From Bacteroidota bacterium (GTDB taxonomy: Bacteria > Bacteroidota > Bacteroidia > Chitinophagales > Chitinophagaceae), in the NCBI GenBank assembly GCA_947452555.1, contig CANGDH010000002.1, positions 124,001 to 188,000 of the forward strand: a stretch of 64,000 nucleotides of DNA, read 5' to 3'. Below, in pieces: positions 42,800 through 52,645 of this stretch. Each line of letters begins with the position of its first letter. The stretch's first letter is position 1. A program made the translations under genes and the position numbers. The notes beneath the pieces were generated by a model. That model had not been told where the DNA came from. It saw nothing but the letters and a program-made list of their open reading frames with translations, and did no database searches.

Positions 42800-44983
42800 T
42801 TGAAATTTAAAAAATTCACGCTTGCATTTTGCTTTATGTCCTTGACTATTGTTGGAATTGCACAAAAAATTAATGCTGGTTTTAAATACCATATTCATAA
42901 AACAAGCGAAGCCATTAAGGTTGACGGCATTATGCACGAAAATGTTTGGAATATGGCGGAAGTGGCAGAAAGCTTTATGATGGTTCAACCCATGGATACC
43001 AGTAAAGCAAAAGTTCCTACACAGGTTAGAATGACCTATGATGACAATAATTTGTACATCATTGCCACTTGCTATAAAGTTGGAGCTGGAATGGATATGG
43101 TTGAGTCATTAAAGCGTGATTGGAATTTTACAAAGAATGATAATTTCATTTTATTCATGGACACTTATGGTGACTTAACTAATGGCTTTGCCTTTGGTGC
43201 TAATTCAGCTGGTGCTCAATGGGATGGAACCATGTTTGAAGGAGGTAGTGTAGATTTGAACTGGGACAATAAGTGGACTTCAGAAATTACCAATGACAAT
43301 ACTAAGTACATATGGGAAGCTGCTATTCCGTTTAAATCCATTCGTTACAAAGCTGGAATTATGGAATGGGGTATTAACTTTAGTAGGAATGACTTAATTT
43401 CTACTGAAAAATCAAGCTGGGCTCCTGTTCCAAGATATTTTCCGACTGCCTCTTTAGCCTACACGGGTACATTAGTATGGGATGCTCCTTTGCCAGAACA
43501 TCAAAATAATTTCTCCCTAATCCCTTATGTAAAGTCAGGCGTCTCTAAAGAGTTTGCAAATAATGCCGGCGTTAAAACAAATCTTCCAACTAATTATAAT
43601 ACTGAATTTGGAATGGACGCAAAAATAAGTTTGAATTCCTCTTTAAATTTAGACTTAACAATTCATCCAGATTTTTCACAAGTAGAGGTTGATCGACAAG
43701 TTACCAACCTGAGTAGATTTGAATTATTCTTTCCTGAAAAAAGACAATTCTTTTTAGAAAATGCAGACTTGTTTTCCAATTTAGGTTTTGAAAACGTAAG
43801 ACCTTTTTTCTCAAGAAGAATTGGATTAGCAACTCCTATTGACTTTGGTGCAAGAATGAGCGGAAGACTAGATAAGTATTGGCGCATTGGTTTGATGGAT
43901 ATGAAAACAAGTGCCGACAATGCTAGTTCCACAATGGCTCAGAACTTTGCAGTACTAGCTATTCAAAGAAAATTATTTAAAAAGTCGAGTGTTGAATTTT
44001 TCTATATTGATAAGACTGCATTAGATTATGCTCCAACCAAAGTTGGGAACGCCTTTAATAGAAATTTTGGTTTTGAATTTAATTTAGCACCCAAAAATAA
44101 TACCTGGTCGGGTAAAACAATTTTTATTAAATCTATCACACCCGACAAGCATGGTAATGATATGATGAACGCAGCTAACCTACAATACAGTACTAAAAAA
44201 TGGATAATTTCATGGCAACATGAATTAGTTGGGAATAACTATAATGCCGAGGTTGGCTACGTTCCAAGAAATAATTATATAAAAATTAGTCCTAGTATTA
44301 CCAGATTATTTTTCCCAAATAGTGGTTCTGTATTAAGTCATGGACCACAATTCAATTCCACTTTTTATTTTAATACTTCATTCGGTCAAACAGACAATAC
44401 TAAATTATTTACCTATCTAGTCACTTTCAGAAATAAAACTACCATTGCTGCCATTGCACAAAATGATTACGTAGAATTATTGTCACCTTTCGATCCAACT
44501 AGGATTGGGAAAACGCCACTAGCTGCGCATACCATTCACCAATGGAGTTCAACTGGATTTGATTTGATATCGGCACCACAACATAAATTTACTTATGCTT
44601 TATCAAGTAGAATTGGCGGTTACTATGCAGACGGCTCCTTGTTTAGTGTAACTGCAAATATGGGATATCGTGTACAACCATTTGTAAATATTGATTTGTC
44701 AAGTACTTTCAATCATATTGGATTACCCCAACCCTGGGGAAATAATAATTTTTTATTAGTGGGACCTAAAGTAGACGTCACTATGACCAATAAATTATTC
44801 TTCACTACTTTTTTTCAATATAACGAACAAACAAAAAATATCAATTTTAATACTCGATTTCAGTGGAGATATAAACCTGCATCAGATTTATTCATAGTGT
44901 ATACTGACAACTATTATATTGGACCCGTATTTGTGAAAAACAGAGCCGTGGTATTAAAATTCACTTATTGGTGGAATAAATAA
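42800..44983 (+). CDS. DUF5916 family protein with CBM9-like N-terminal domain
   Basis: About 728 residues from the TTG at 42800, which gives a regular signal peptide (KFKKFTLAFCFMSLTIVGIAQ); the first ATG (42836) would leave it truncated, and longer versions would run into the divergent M24 gene. Residues about 25-230 form a carbohydrate-binding-module-like domain (AIKVDGIMHENVWNMAEVAESF, YDDNNLYIIATCYK, IWEAAIPFKSIRYK). The rest is DUF5916, probably an outer-membrane beta-barrel (LNLDLTIHPDFSQVEVDRQVTN, FFPEKRQFFLENADLF). Function is unknown; such proteins often accompany exported peptidases or sugar enzymes. Confidence 0.85.
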   Translation: MKFKKFTLAFCFMSLTIVGIAQKINAGFKYHIHKTSEAIKVDGIMHENVWNMAEVAESFMMVQPMDTSKAKVPTQVRMTYDDNNLYIIATCYKVGAGMDMVESLKRDWNFTKNDNFILFMDTYGDLTNGFAFGANSAGAQWDGTMFEGGSVDLNWDNKWTSEITNDNTKYIWEAAIPFKSIRYKAGIMEWGINFSRNDLISTEKSSWAPVPRYFPTASLAYTGTLVWDAPLPEHQNNFSLIPYVKSGVSKEFANNAGVKTNLPTNYNTEFGMDAKISLNSSLNLDLTIHPDFSQVEVDRQVTNLSRFELFFPEKRQFFLENADLFSNLGFENVRPFFSRRIGLATPIDFGARMSGRLDKYWRIGLMDMKTSADNASSTMAQNFAVLAIQRKLFKKSSVEFFYIDKTALDYAPTKVGNAFNRNFGFEFNLAPKNNTWSGKTIFIKSITPDKHGNDMMNAANLQYSTKKWIISWQHELVGNNYNAEVGYVPRNNYIKISPSITRLFFPNSGSVLSHGPQFNSTFYFNTSFGQTDNTKLFTYLVTFRNKTTIAAIAQNDYVELLSPFDPTRIGKTPLAAHTIHQWSSTGFDLISAPQHKFTYALSSRIGGYYADGSLFSVTANMGYRVQPFVNIDLSSTFNHIGLPQPWGNNNFLLVGPKVDVTMTNKLFFTTFFQYNEQTKNINFNTRFQWRYKPASDLFIVYTDNYYIGPVFVKNRAVVLKFTYWWNK

Positions 44984-45014
44984 AATTACAAATTCAAAAT
45001 TTTAAAAATTATAT

Positions 45015-46448
45015 ATGCTTAAAAAAAATCCTTCAATTATTAAGACAACCATTTTATTGATGGTAATATTGACAATAACAGTCAATGCTTTTAGTGCTAT
45101 TCGATTACCCAATATCATTGGTTCTCATATGGTATTACAACAAAATTCAAAAATTAAAATTTGGGGATGGGGGGCACCAGCAGAAAAGGTTACTATTAAA
45201 GCAAGTTGGGACACAACGCAATATATTACAGAAACTAATAATGGTGCTAAATGGAGTACTGAAATTGTAACACCTAAAGCAGGAGGTCCGTTTACCATAA
45301 ACATTGCAGGCGAAAACACAATTGTATTAGAAGATGTAATGGTAGGAGAGGTTTGGGTATGTAGTGGACAAAGTAATATGGAATGGTCCGGTGACCAAGG
45401 TTTACAACAAACTATAGACGAAGCTCCAAATGCAACTAATAAAAAAATTAGATTTTTTTACGTACCTAAATCAACCTCAGAATTCCCGCAAGAAAACATG
45501 GATGCAAAATGGGTGGTATGTAACCCAGAAGACATGAAACATTTTAGTGCGATTGGTTATTTTTTCGGCAAGAACCTACAGACAAATTTAAATAGTCCCA
45601 TTGGTTTAATTAATTCAAACTGGGGTGGCACACCAGCAGAAACCTGGACACCCGAATATGTAATAAATGCAAATCCAATAATTAAAAAGGGTGCAGCCGA
45701 ATTACAAGATTTTGCATGGTGGTCAAGTAAAACAGCCATTACCTATAATGCTATGATTGCACCACTTACTAATTATTCCATTGCTGGCGTAATATGGTAT
45801 CAAGGAGAAAGTAATACAGCTACGCACTATGCTTATGAGCAATTATTTACAGGCATGATTGACGCTTGGAGAGCAGCGTGGAAAAAAGATTTTCCGTTTT
45901 ACTTTATGCAGATTGCCCCTTTTGCTTATGAACATCAAAATATTGGCGCCTTACTAAGAGAAACTCAAACCAAATCTGCTTTACATACTAATACTGGAAT
46001 GGTTGTGCTAAATGATTTAGTTCCAGACACAACTAATATTCACCCTACTCGAAAAATAGAAGTTGCCGAAAGACTTTCCAATCTTGCTTTACATAACACT
46101 TATGGATTCTCTCAAATCATCGCTAATGGTCCTATGTATAAATCATTTAGTGTAGATAAAGACAAAGTGACAATTCAGTTTGACAATATCGGAGCTGGTT
46201 TAATGTGTAAGGATAAAGAAATTAGTCAATTTCAAATGGCAGGTGCAGATCAACTATTTTTACCAGCACAAGCAAAAATTATTGGGAATACTATAGTAGT
46301 GACAAGTAAGAACATTAAAAATCCAATAGCAGTGCGTTATAGTTTTAGCAACACCGCTATTGGAAATGTATTTAATAAAGAAGGCTTGCCATTAAATTTA
46401 TTTAGAACCGACAACTGGGAAGTAAATACCAGCGTCATTAAGAAATAA
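45015..46448 (+). CDS. sialate O-acetylesterase (SGNH-like), exported
   Basis: 477 residues. Signal peptide at about 1-28, then a beta domain (GSHMVLQQNSKIKIWGWGAPAEKVTIKASW split across 35-65) and the SASA/SGNH esterase domain. The catalytic Ser is in EVWVCSGQSNMEWSG (about 118); GGTPAETWTP and IWYQGESNTATHY are further family blocks, and the Asp-His pair is in TTNIHPTRKIEVAERL near residue 350. The family removes O-acetyl groups from sialic acid or from plant glycans. It lies between a DUF5916 gene and VPS10-like genes, so glycan trimming is plausible. It converges with the VPS10-like gene at 46451. Confidence 0.9.
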   Translation: MLKKNPSIIKTTILLMVILTITVNAFSAIRLPNIIGSHMVLQQNSKIKIWGWGAPAEKVTIKASWDTTQYITETNNGAKWSTEIVTPKAGGPFTINIAGENTIVLEDVMVGEVWVCSGQSNMEWSGDQGLQQTIDEAPNATNKKIRFFYVPKSTSEFPQENMDAKWVVCNPEDMKHFSAIGYFFGKNLQTNLNSPIGLINSNWGGTPAETWTPEYVINANPIIKKGAAELQDFAWWSSKTAITYNAMIAPLTNYSIAGVIWYQGESNTATHYAYEQLFTGMIDAWRAAWKKDFPFYFMQIAPFAYEHQNIGALLRETQTKSALHTNTGMVVLNDLVPDTTNIHPTRKIEVAERLSNLALHNTYGFSQIIANGPMYKSFSVDKDKVTIQFDNIGAGLMCKDKEISQFQMAGADQLFLPAQAKIIGNTIVVTSKNIKNPIAVRYSFSNTAIGNVFNKEGLPLNLFRTDNWEVNTSVIKK

Positions 46449-46450
46449 AA

Positions 46451-49400
46451 TTATAACTGTAAAGTCATCGATTCTTTTTCAATTTTTTCTAAAGCTATTT
46501 TCAAAGAAAGAAATACTTTTTGTTGTTGAGTGGTGGGTGCAAAATCGGCACCCATCGCTTGACTTTCTTTAGTAATCGTTAATAATCTTTCTAATATTCT
46601 AGCCGGGTTTCTAAAAATATCCATTCTTGCACCTGTTAAATGAATATCAAATATTTTACTTTCTACTGTAAGTATTTTTTGCGCTTCCTCTGATGCCTCT
46701 ATGGTTTTTTTAGCAAGTAATTTCACTCTTTTATTTTCCATCTGCTCAATCAAAGTTAAACATTTTTTTACCGACGCATTCAGCTGTAATCCAAATTGAT
46801 ATTGTGCTTGGATATCCGTTTCCAAAGAATGCATATTAGGGTCTTTCAATAGCTTCAAGGACTGTGTTTGTTTGATATCACCCGCTTTTAACACAATGGT
46901 ATAAACACCAGGTGGAACTCTTATAGGATTTAATCCAGGACCAATATCTAAATCATAAATAAATATAGCTCTGTTACCCAATGAGTCTAGTTGAACAAAA
47001 GACTTATTATCGGGTATTGTTTTTAATGAAGGCAATTGAATTGCGTCATGTGAAAGATCCCACCAAATTCTGTTAATACCCTTGGTATTGGTTCCTTGTA
47101 TTTTTTGAATAGTATCTCCTTTTTGATTTAACACAAATAATAATGGTGTAGTAGCTAAAATATCACTTAAATAATAATTGATACTTGCCCCCTCTGGAGG
47201 ATTATATCCACTTACTAAGGAAGACTCGGTATGAATACCAGATCTAAAACTAAATCGATACGCATTTCTTGGCGCAATTAATTCCACTTTATTTTTTCCA
47301 AAACCTTTGCTCCAAGCACGTATTGGCGTAATGTCATCTAAAATATAAAAACCTCTTCCATAAGTTGCAATTACTAAGTCCTTAAAATTTTTCTGAACTG
47401 CCATATAATACACTGGTGCTGGAGGTAGGTTATTTTTTAGTTGAACCCATGTGTCACCGTCGTTCGGACTTATGTATAAGCCATTGTCTGTTCCTGCAAA
47501 TAACAATCCTTTTTGTCCAGGGTCTTCTTTAATATGATGTACAAAAGAACTATTTGAAACTGGAATACTTGATCCAATATTTTTCCAGGTTTTACCAAAA
47601 TCAGTTGTCTTAAATATATACGGTTTAAAATCACCCAACTGTTGATAGCTAATACTTATATAAGCAGTAGCTGCATCAAAGTTTGAAGGGTCGATACTTC
47701 TGATAGTTCCCCAAGGCGCAATTCCTTTAATATTAGCAGTAACATTAGTCCAAGTTTTACCCTCATTCTTGGTTACTTGAATTTGTCCGTCATTACTTCC
47801 TGTCCATAAAACTCCTTTTTGCTTTGGGGATTCCGCTATAACATATAAAGTACAACCGTCAAAAGTCATCAGGTTGTCGGAATTCATTCCTCCAGAATTT
47901 TGTTGATGTGCTTTGTCATTAGTAGTTAAATCTGGACTAATAATATTCCAAGACATACCCTTATTATTCGTTTTATGAACATATTGACTACCCACATAGA
48001 CTACACCCTTTTGATGTTTGGACACTGCCATTGGATAATTCCAATGCCATCGATACTTCATATCTTTTGGCGCCCATCCATAGCCTGCTTCTGGCCAAGC
48101 ACGTACATCATGTGAATAGCCAGTTCGCAAATCGGTAATGTCCAATCCGCCATCATAACAACCGGACCATATAATATTATTATCAAAAGGATCAGGTTGT
48201 GCAAATCCACTCTCACACCCACCAACAGATTCCCACAAACCCAATGGAATATAGCCTTGCATACTAATCGCAGCTGTTCGGTAAGAATATCCGTCCTGTC
48301 TATTGCCCATTACATGATAAGGTATCATATCGTCTACCGCAACATGATACATTTGAGCAATAGGTAAATTTATATTGTTCCAGGTTTTACCTCCATTAAA
48401 ACTCATGTTCATACAACCATCATGTGCTACCATAATTCTATCCGCATTCTTTGGATCAAACCAAATATCATGATTATCCCCTCCTGGTTCATAAGAACCA
48501 TTTCCATTAAAACTTTTTCCGCCGTCCTTGGACTCCATAATGGTCACGCAAATAGTATATAATTTATTTTCATCCTGAGAAGACACTCTTACTCTTGTAT
48601 AATAGGGAGCACGTTGCGCCATGGAATGACTTTCATACATGAGTTTCCAATGCTCCCCACCGTCAATTGATTTATACAAACCAGGTACTTTATCTTCTAC
48701 CAATGCATAGATAGTAGCAGGATTACTTTGCGCAAAATCGATAGACGTTTTCCCAATTGGATGATTCACTCCACCAGGCAAACCATTATTCATAAGACTC
48801 CAATGAGCTCCACCGTCAACTGTTTTATAAAATCCACTACCAGGGCCACCACTATTTAAATTCCATGTTTTAAGGTCCACCTGCCACATGGCAGCAACTA
48901 AGTTTTTAGGATTTGATTGATTCAAGGATAAATCAATACAGCCCGTATTTGCATCAACAAATAATATACGTTCCCAATGTTCACCCCCGTCGGTAGTTTT
49001 ATAAACACCTCGCTCTTGTTGTGCACCATGCATATGTCCCATTGCAGCAACATACACTGTATTAGTATCAGTAGGGTCAACAATCACTTTACTAATTAAG
49101 ACTGTTTCTTTTAATCCCATATTTTTCCAAGTCTTACCAGCATCGGTTGACTTATATACCCCATTCCCATTGGCATGTGCGGGTCTAATTACAAAAGTTT
49201 CTCCAGTACCTGCCCATACATGATTTGGATTGCTAGCCGAGATAGCTAAAGCGCCAATAGAAGAATTATCCATTTGATCAAAAATGGGATTCCAATGAAC
49301 ACCGCCGTCGGTAGTTTTAAATATTCCACCACTAGCTGCTCCAACATAGGATACCATTGCATTTCCAGGCTCGCCCACTACTGCAATTGCACGATTTCCG

Positions 49401-49507
49401 TCTGGTCCGATAAAGCGAAATGGCAATGCACTTAAGGGGTGACTTTTTTCCTGTGCATTTACAAAACCAGCCATTATTAATAATGCAAAAAGTAATTGTT
49501 TTTTCAT
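46451..49507 (-). CDS. exported VPS10/sortilin-like Asp-box repeat protein
   Basis: About 1018 residues from the ATG at 49507 (signal peptide MKKQLLFALLIMAGFVNAQ); an upstream start would add seven residues before the signal. Numerous Asp-boxes form a large propeller: [48 protein letters not shown] and TKNEGKTW. The C-terminal region has ISPNDGDTW, LVIATYGRGFYILDDITPIRAW and a coiled C-tail. It is a paralogue of the proteins at 25209 and 49624. Substrate and enzymatic activity are unknown. It diverges from the paralogue at 49624 with a 116-bp gap that may hold two promoters. Confidence 0.87.
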   Translation of the reverse strand: MKKQLLFALLIMAGFVNAQEKSHPLSALPFRFIGPDGNRAIAVVGEPGNAMVSYVGAASGGIFKTTDGGVHWNPIFDQMDNSSIGALAISASNPNHVWAGTGETFVIRPAHANGNGVYKSTDAGKTWKNMGLKETVLISKVIVDPTDTNTVYVAAMGHMHGAQQERGVYKTTDGGEHWERILFVDANTGCIDLSLNQSNPKNLVAAMWQVDLKTWNLNSGGPGSGFYKTVDGGAHWSLMNNGLPGGVNHPIGKTSIDFAQSNPATIYALVEDKVPGLYKSIDGGEHWKLMYESHSMAQRAPYYTRVRVSSQDENKLYTICVTIMESKDGGKSFNGNGSYEPGGDNHDIWFDPKNADRIMVAHDGCMNMSFNGGKTWNNINLPIAQMYHVAVDDMIPYHVMGNRQDGYSYRTAAISMQGYIPLGLWESVGGCESGFAQPDPFDNNIIWSGCYDGGLDITDLRTGYSHDVRAWPEAGYGWAPKDMKYRWHWNYPMAVSKHQKGVVYVGSQYVHKTNNKGMSWNIISPDLTTNDKAHQQNSGGMNSDNLMTFDGCTLYVIAESPKQKGVLWTGSNDGQIQVTKNEGKTWTNVTANIKGIAPWGTIRSIDPSNFDAATAYISISYQQLGDFKPYIFKTTDFGKTWKNIGSSIPVSNSSFVHHIKEDPGQKGLLFAGTDNGLYISPNDGDTWVQLKNNLPPAPVYYMAVQKNFKDLVIATYGRGFYILDDITPIRAWSKGFGKNKVELIAPRNAYRFSFRSGIHTESSLVSGYNPPEGASINYYLSDILATTPLLFVLNQKGDTIQKIQGTNTKGINRIWWDLSHDAIQLPSLKTIPDNKSFVQLDSLGNRAIFIYDLDIGPGLNPIRVPPGVYTIVLKAGDIKQTQSLKLLKDPNMHSLETDIQAQYQFGLQLNASVKKCLTLIEQMENKRVKLLAKKTIEASEEAQKILTVESKIFDIHLTGARMDIFRNPARILERLLTITKESQAMGADFAPTTQQQKVFLSLKIALEKIEKESMTLQL

Positions 49508-49623
49508 TGTGTATGATTTTAATATCAATGATATTGAATATGAATTTACTGATAATTAATAAGAACGTTTACAAATTATATCCTTTGAATATTTAGTATA
49601 TTTATTGTCTATAAATTAATGTT

Positions 49624-52506
49624 ATGAAAAATTTACGTTGGACTTTATTATTTTGTTTTATTGGTATGGCAGCGCAACAATTAATTGCACAAACGGTAGA
49701 TCAAAAATTATTAAACGGATTAAGATACAGAATGATAGGGCCCCACCGAGCTGGACGAACTGTTGGTGTTGCGGGTGTTGCTTCTCAACCTAATGTTTTT
49801 TACATTGGCGTTAATAATGGAGGTGTATGGAAAACTAATGACTACGGGCATACTTGGAATCCTATTTTTGACAGCGAGAATACCGGTTCTGTAGGAGATG
49901 TTGCTGTAGCTCCATCAAATCCTGATATTATATATGTAGGAAGTGGGGAAGGAATTCAAAGGCCCGATTTATCTATCGGAAATGGATTGTATAAATCAAA
50001 TGATGCCGGTAAAACCTGGACGAACTTGGGATTGCATGATGCACAACAAATAGGAGGGATTAGTGTTGATAAAAAAAATGCAAACAGAATTTTTATAGCA
50101 GCATTAGGACATCCTTATGGACCCAATAAAGAAAGAGGTATTTACAGAAGTGTAGACGGTGGTAAAACACTAGAACAGGTTTTATATATAGACGAAAACA
50201 CAGGAGCAGTGCAAGTAGAAATAGATCCTAATAATTCCCAAATTGTTTTTGCTACTATTTGGGCAGCAAGACAAGGACCATGGGAGAATGGATCATGGAA
50301 TGGCAAAGCAAGTGGATTATACAAGTCAATTGATGGTGGAACTAACTGGAAACAAATTACGGCAGGCTTACCAACTACCACCGAAGACGGATTAGGAAGA
50401 ATTGGATTTACTATAGCCCCTTCTAATTCTAACAGAATGTATGCTACAGTTGACTCAGATAAAAAAGGGGGACTTTATAGGAGTGATGATGCAGGTGAAA
50501 ACTGGTATCTATTAACAAGTGATTCAAGATTATGGAGTAGAGGAAGTGATTTTGCAGAAGTAAAATGCGATCCCACCAATGAAGACATTGTATACTCGGC
50601 GAATGTAGTAGTTTGGAAAACAATCGACGGCGGAAAAAATTGGACAGGTATTAAAGGCGCACCAGGTGGAGATGATTACCATAGAATTTGGATCAATCCA
50701 AATAATCCAAAAATTATGGCGATTGGTTTAGACCAAGGAGGAACTATTACTGTTAACGGCGGAGAAACCTTTTCAAGCTGGTACAACCAAGCTACCGCAC
50801 AGTTTTATCATGTAAGCACAGACAATGCTTATCCTTATAATGTATATGGAGGTCAACAAGAAAGTGGTTCAGTTGGAATTGCTTCGAGATCCAATGACGG
50901 TAATATAAGTTTTAGAGAATGGCATCCAGTTGGGGTGGAAGAATACGGATATATTGCTGCAGACCCATTAGATCCTAATATTATTTATGGGGGGAAAATT
51001 ACCAAATACGATAAGCGTACAGGTCAGGTTCAAAATATTTCACCAGAACCAGTAAGATCTGGAGATGTTAGATTTATAAGAACCGCTCCGGTTTTATTTT
51101 CACCCGTAGATAATAAGACTTTATATTTTGCAGGAAATGTAATTTTCAAAACTCAAAACGGAGGAGATAGTTGGGAAAAAATAAGTCCGGACTTGTCTAG
51201 AGAAGCCTGGGATATTCCTGCAAGCGTAGGCATATACAATACAGCAGAATTACAGAAAATGAAAAGAAGAGGCGTGGTATATGCATTAGCTCCTTCTTAT
51301 CAAGACATTAATACTATTTGGGCTGGCACGGACGATGGTTTAATTCATATTACAAAGGACGGCGGTAAAACCTGGAAAAATATTACACCATCTGCTATTA
51401 GTTCATGGAGTAAAATTTCCATGATTGAAGCTAGTAGATTTGATGTGAACACAGCATATGTTGCCGTAAACAGAATTCGACTAGACGACATGACAGCGCA
51501 TATTTATAAAACGACAGACGGCGGTGCTACTTGGAAAGAAATAATAAAAGGTATTCCAGCAGAGCCAATTAATTCTGTTAAAGAAGATGCAGTAAGAAAA
51601 GGATTGTTATTTGCAGGTTCAGAAAATCAAGTTTATTTTTCTTTAGATGCAGGAGAAAATTGGCAATCTTTAAAATTAAACATGCCAGCAACTTCAATAA
51701 GAGATTTAGTAATCAAAGACGATGATTTAGTGTTAGGAACTCATGGAAGAAGTTTTTGGATTTTAGATAATATCAATCCACTAAGACAAATACAAACAAA
51801 AGAAACTGTTGCTACTAAATTATTCAAACCTCAAACGGCTACACGTGTACGCTGGAATATGAATACCGATACACCATTGCCGCCAGAAGAACCGGCAGGA
51901 GAAAATCCTCCAGATGGTGCTATGATTGACTATGCTATTGGAGAAAATAGTACAGCACCAATTGAGCTAAACATAATTGATAGCAAAGGGAATATCGTTA
52001 GAAGGTTTAGCAGTAATGATAGTTTGTATAAAATTCCAGAAGTAAATATTCCACTTTATTGGATAAGACCACAACAGATATTATCAAAAGCTATTGGTGC
52101 ACATCGTTTTTTATGGGATATGAAATACAATCCAATAAATGAACCAGCAGCATATCCAATGGGTGCAATTAAAAATAATACCGCACCAGACGCAACTGCA
52201 CCTTGGGTAATGCCAGGAATGTATCGTGTACAATTAACGGTAAATGGAAAATTGCAAGAACAAACGATTGAGGTAAAAATGGATCCAAGAGTAAAAACTT
52301 CCTTAAAGGACTTACAAAGACAACACGATTTGTCTATGATATGTTATAAAGGAAAACAATTGGCACATGATAAATTTCCAGCAATAGAAAGAAAATTCAA
52401 TCAGCTATTTCAGATATTAGAAAACACAGAGATGCCACCCACTACAACTATTGAGAAAGCGGTAATTGCAACACAAATAGAATTTGAAAAATTGATAAAA
52501 AAATAG
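49624..52506 (+). CDS. exported VPS10/sortilin-like Asp-box repeat protein
   Basis: 960 residues. Signal peptide at about 1-23 (LLFCFIGMAAQQLIAQ), then RYRMIGPHRAGRTVGVAGVASQP, the same opening as in the 25209 paralogue. Asp-box turns include TNDYGHTW, SNDAGKTW, SVDGGKTL, SIDGGTNW, SDDAGENW, TIDGGKNW, TKDGGKTW and TTDGGATW. The end has DDLVLGTHGRSFWILDNINPLR and a helical tail. It shares a divergent promoter region with the paralogue at 46451. Role unknown; the family is large in Bacteroidota and may bind or degrade a polymer. Confidence 0.88.
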   Translation: MKNLRWTLLFCFIGMAAQQLIAQTVDQKLLNGLRYRMIGPHRAGRTVGVAGVASQPNVFYIGVNNGGVWKTNDYGHTWNPIFDSENTGSVGDVAVAPSNPDIIYVGSGEGIQRPDLSIGNGLYKSNDAGKTWTNLGLHDAQQIGGISVDKKNANRIFIAALGHPYGPNKERGIYRSVDGGKTLEQVLYIDENTGAVQVEIDPNNSQIVFATIWAARQGPWENGSWNGKASGLYKSIDGGTNWKQITAGLPTTTEDGLGRIGFTIAPSNSNRMYATVDSDKKGGLYRSDDAGENWYLLTSDSRLWSRGSDFAEVKCDPTNEDIVYSANVVVWKTIDGGKNWTGIKGAPGGDDYHRIWINPNNPKIMAIGLDQGGTITVNGGETFSSWYNQATAQFYHVSTDNAYPYNVYGGQQESGSVGIASRSNDGNISFREWHPVGVEEYGYIAADPLDPNIIYGGKITKYDKRTGQVQNISPEPVRSGDVRFIRTAPVLFSPVDNKTLYFAGNVIFKTQNGGDSWEKISPDLSREAWDIPASVGIYNTAELQKMKRRGVVYALAPSYQDINTIWAGTDDGLIHITKDGGKTWKNITPSAISSWSKISMIEASRFDVNTAYVAVNRIRLDDMTAHIYKTTDGGATWKEIIKGIPAEPINSVKEDAVRKGLLFAGSENQVYFSLDAGENWQSLKLNMPATSIRDLVIKDDDLVLGTHGRSFWILDNINPLRQIQTKETVATKLFKPQTATRVRWNMNTDTPLPPEEPAGENPPDGAMIDYAIGENSTAPIELNIIDSKGNIVRRFSSNDSLYKIPEVNIPLYWIRPQQILSKAIGAHRFLWDMKYNPINEPAAYPMGAIKNNTAPDATAPWVMPGMYRVQLTVNGKLQEQTIEVKMDPRVKTSLKDLQRQHDLSMICYKGKQLAHDKFPAIERKFNQLFQILENTEMPPTTTIEKAVIATQIEFEKLIKK

Positions 52507-52548
52507 TTCATAATCAAGCACTCATTTGAGGACTTAATCATGAACTAT
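52503..52548 (+). repeat. long imperfect hairpin after the stop codon
   Basis: ATAGTTCAT (52503-52511) and ATGAACTAT (52540-52548) pair perfectly over 9 bp. Further inside, AATCAAG/CTTAATC and CTCA/TGAG can extend the stem with two mismatches. It includes the stop codon of the VPS10-like gene and lies 17 bp before a canonical terminator, so a role in RNA stability or termination is possible. Confidence 0.5.
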
Positions 52549-52564
52549 AAATTATATTATAATT

Positions 52565-52606
52565 AAAGCCCCCAGAAGTTAGACACTTGTGGGGGCTTTT
52601 CTTTTA
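52565..52606 (+). terminator. rho-independent terminator
   Basis: AAAGCCCCCA (52565-52574) pairs with TGGGGGCTTT (52590-52599), followed by T-rich sequence. The first 14 stem/loop bases after the A-run are identical to those in the terminator at 19405-19441. It ends the rightward VPS10-like gene and may also serve the convergent M20 gene. Confidence 0.85.
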
Positions 52607-52645
52607 GGACTATATTTTCATTGCGTACTTAATTTATTGTGTATT

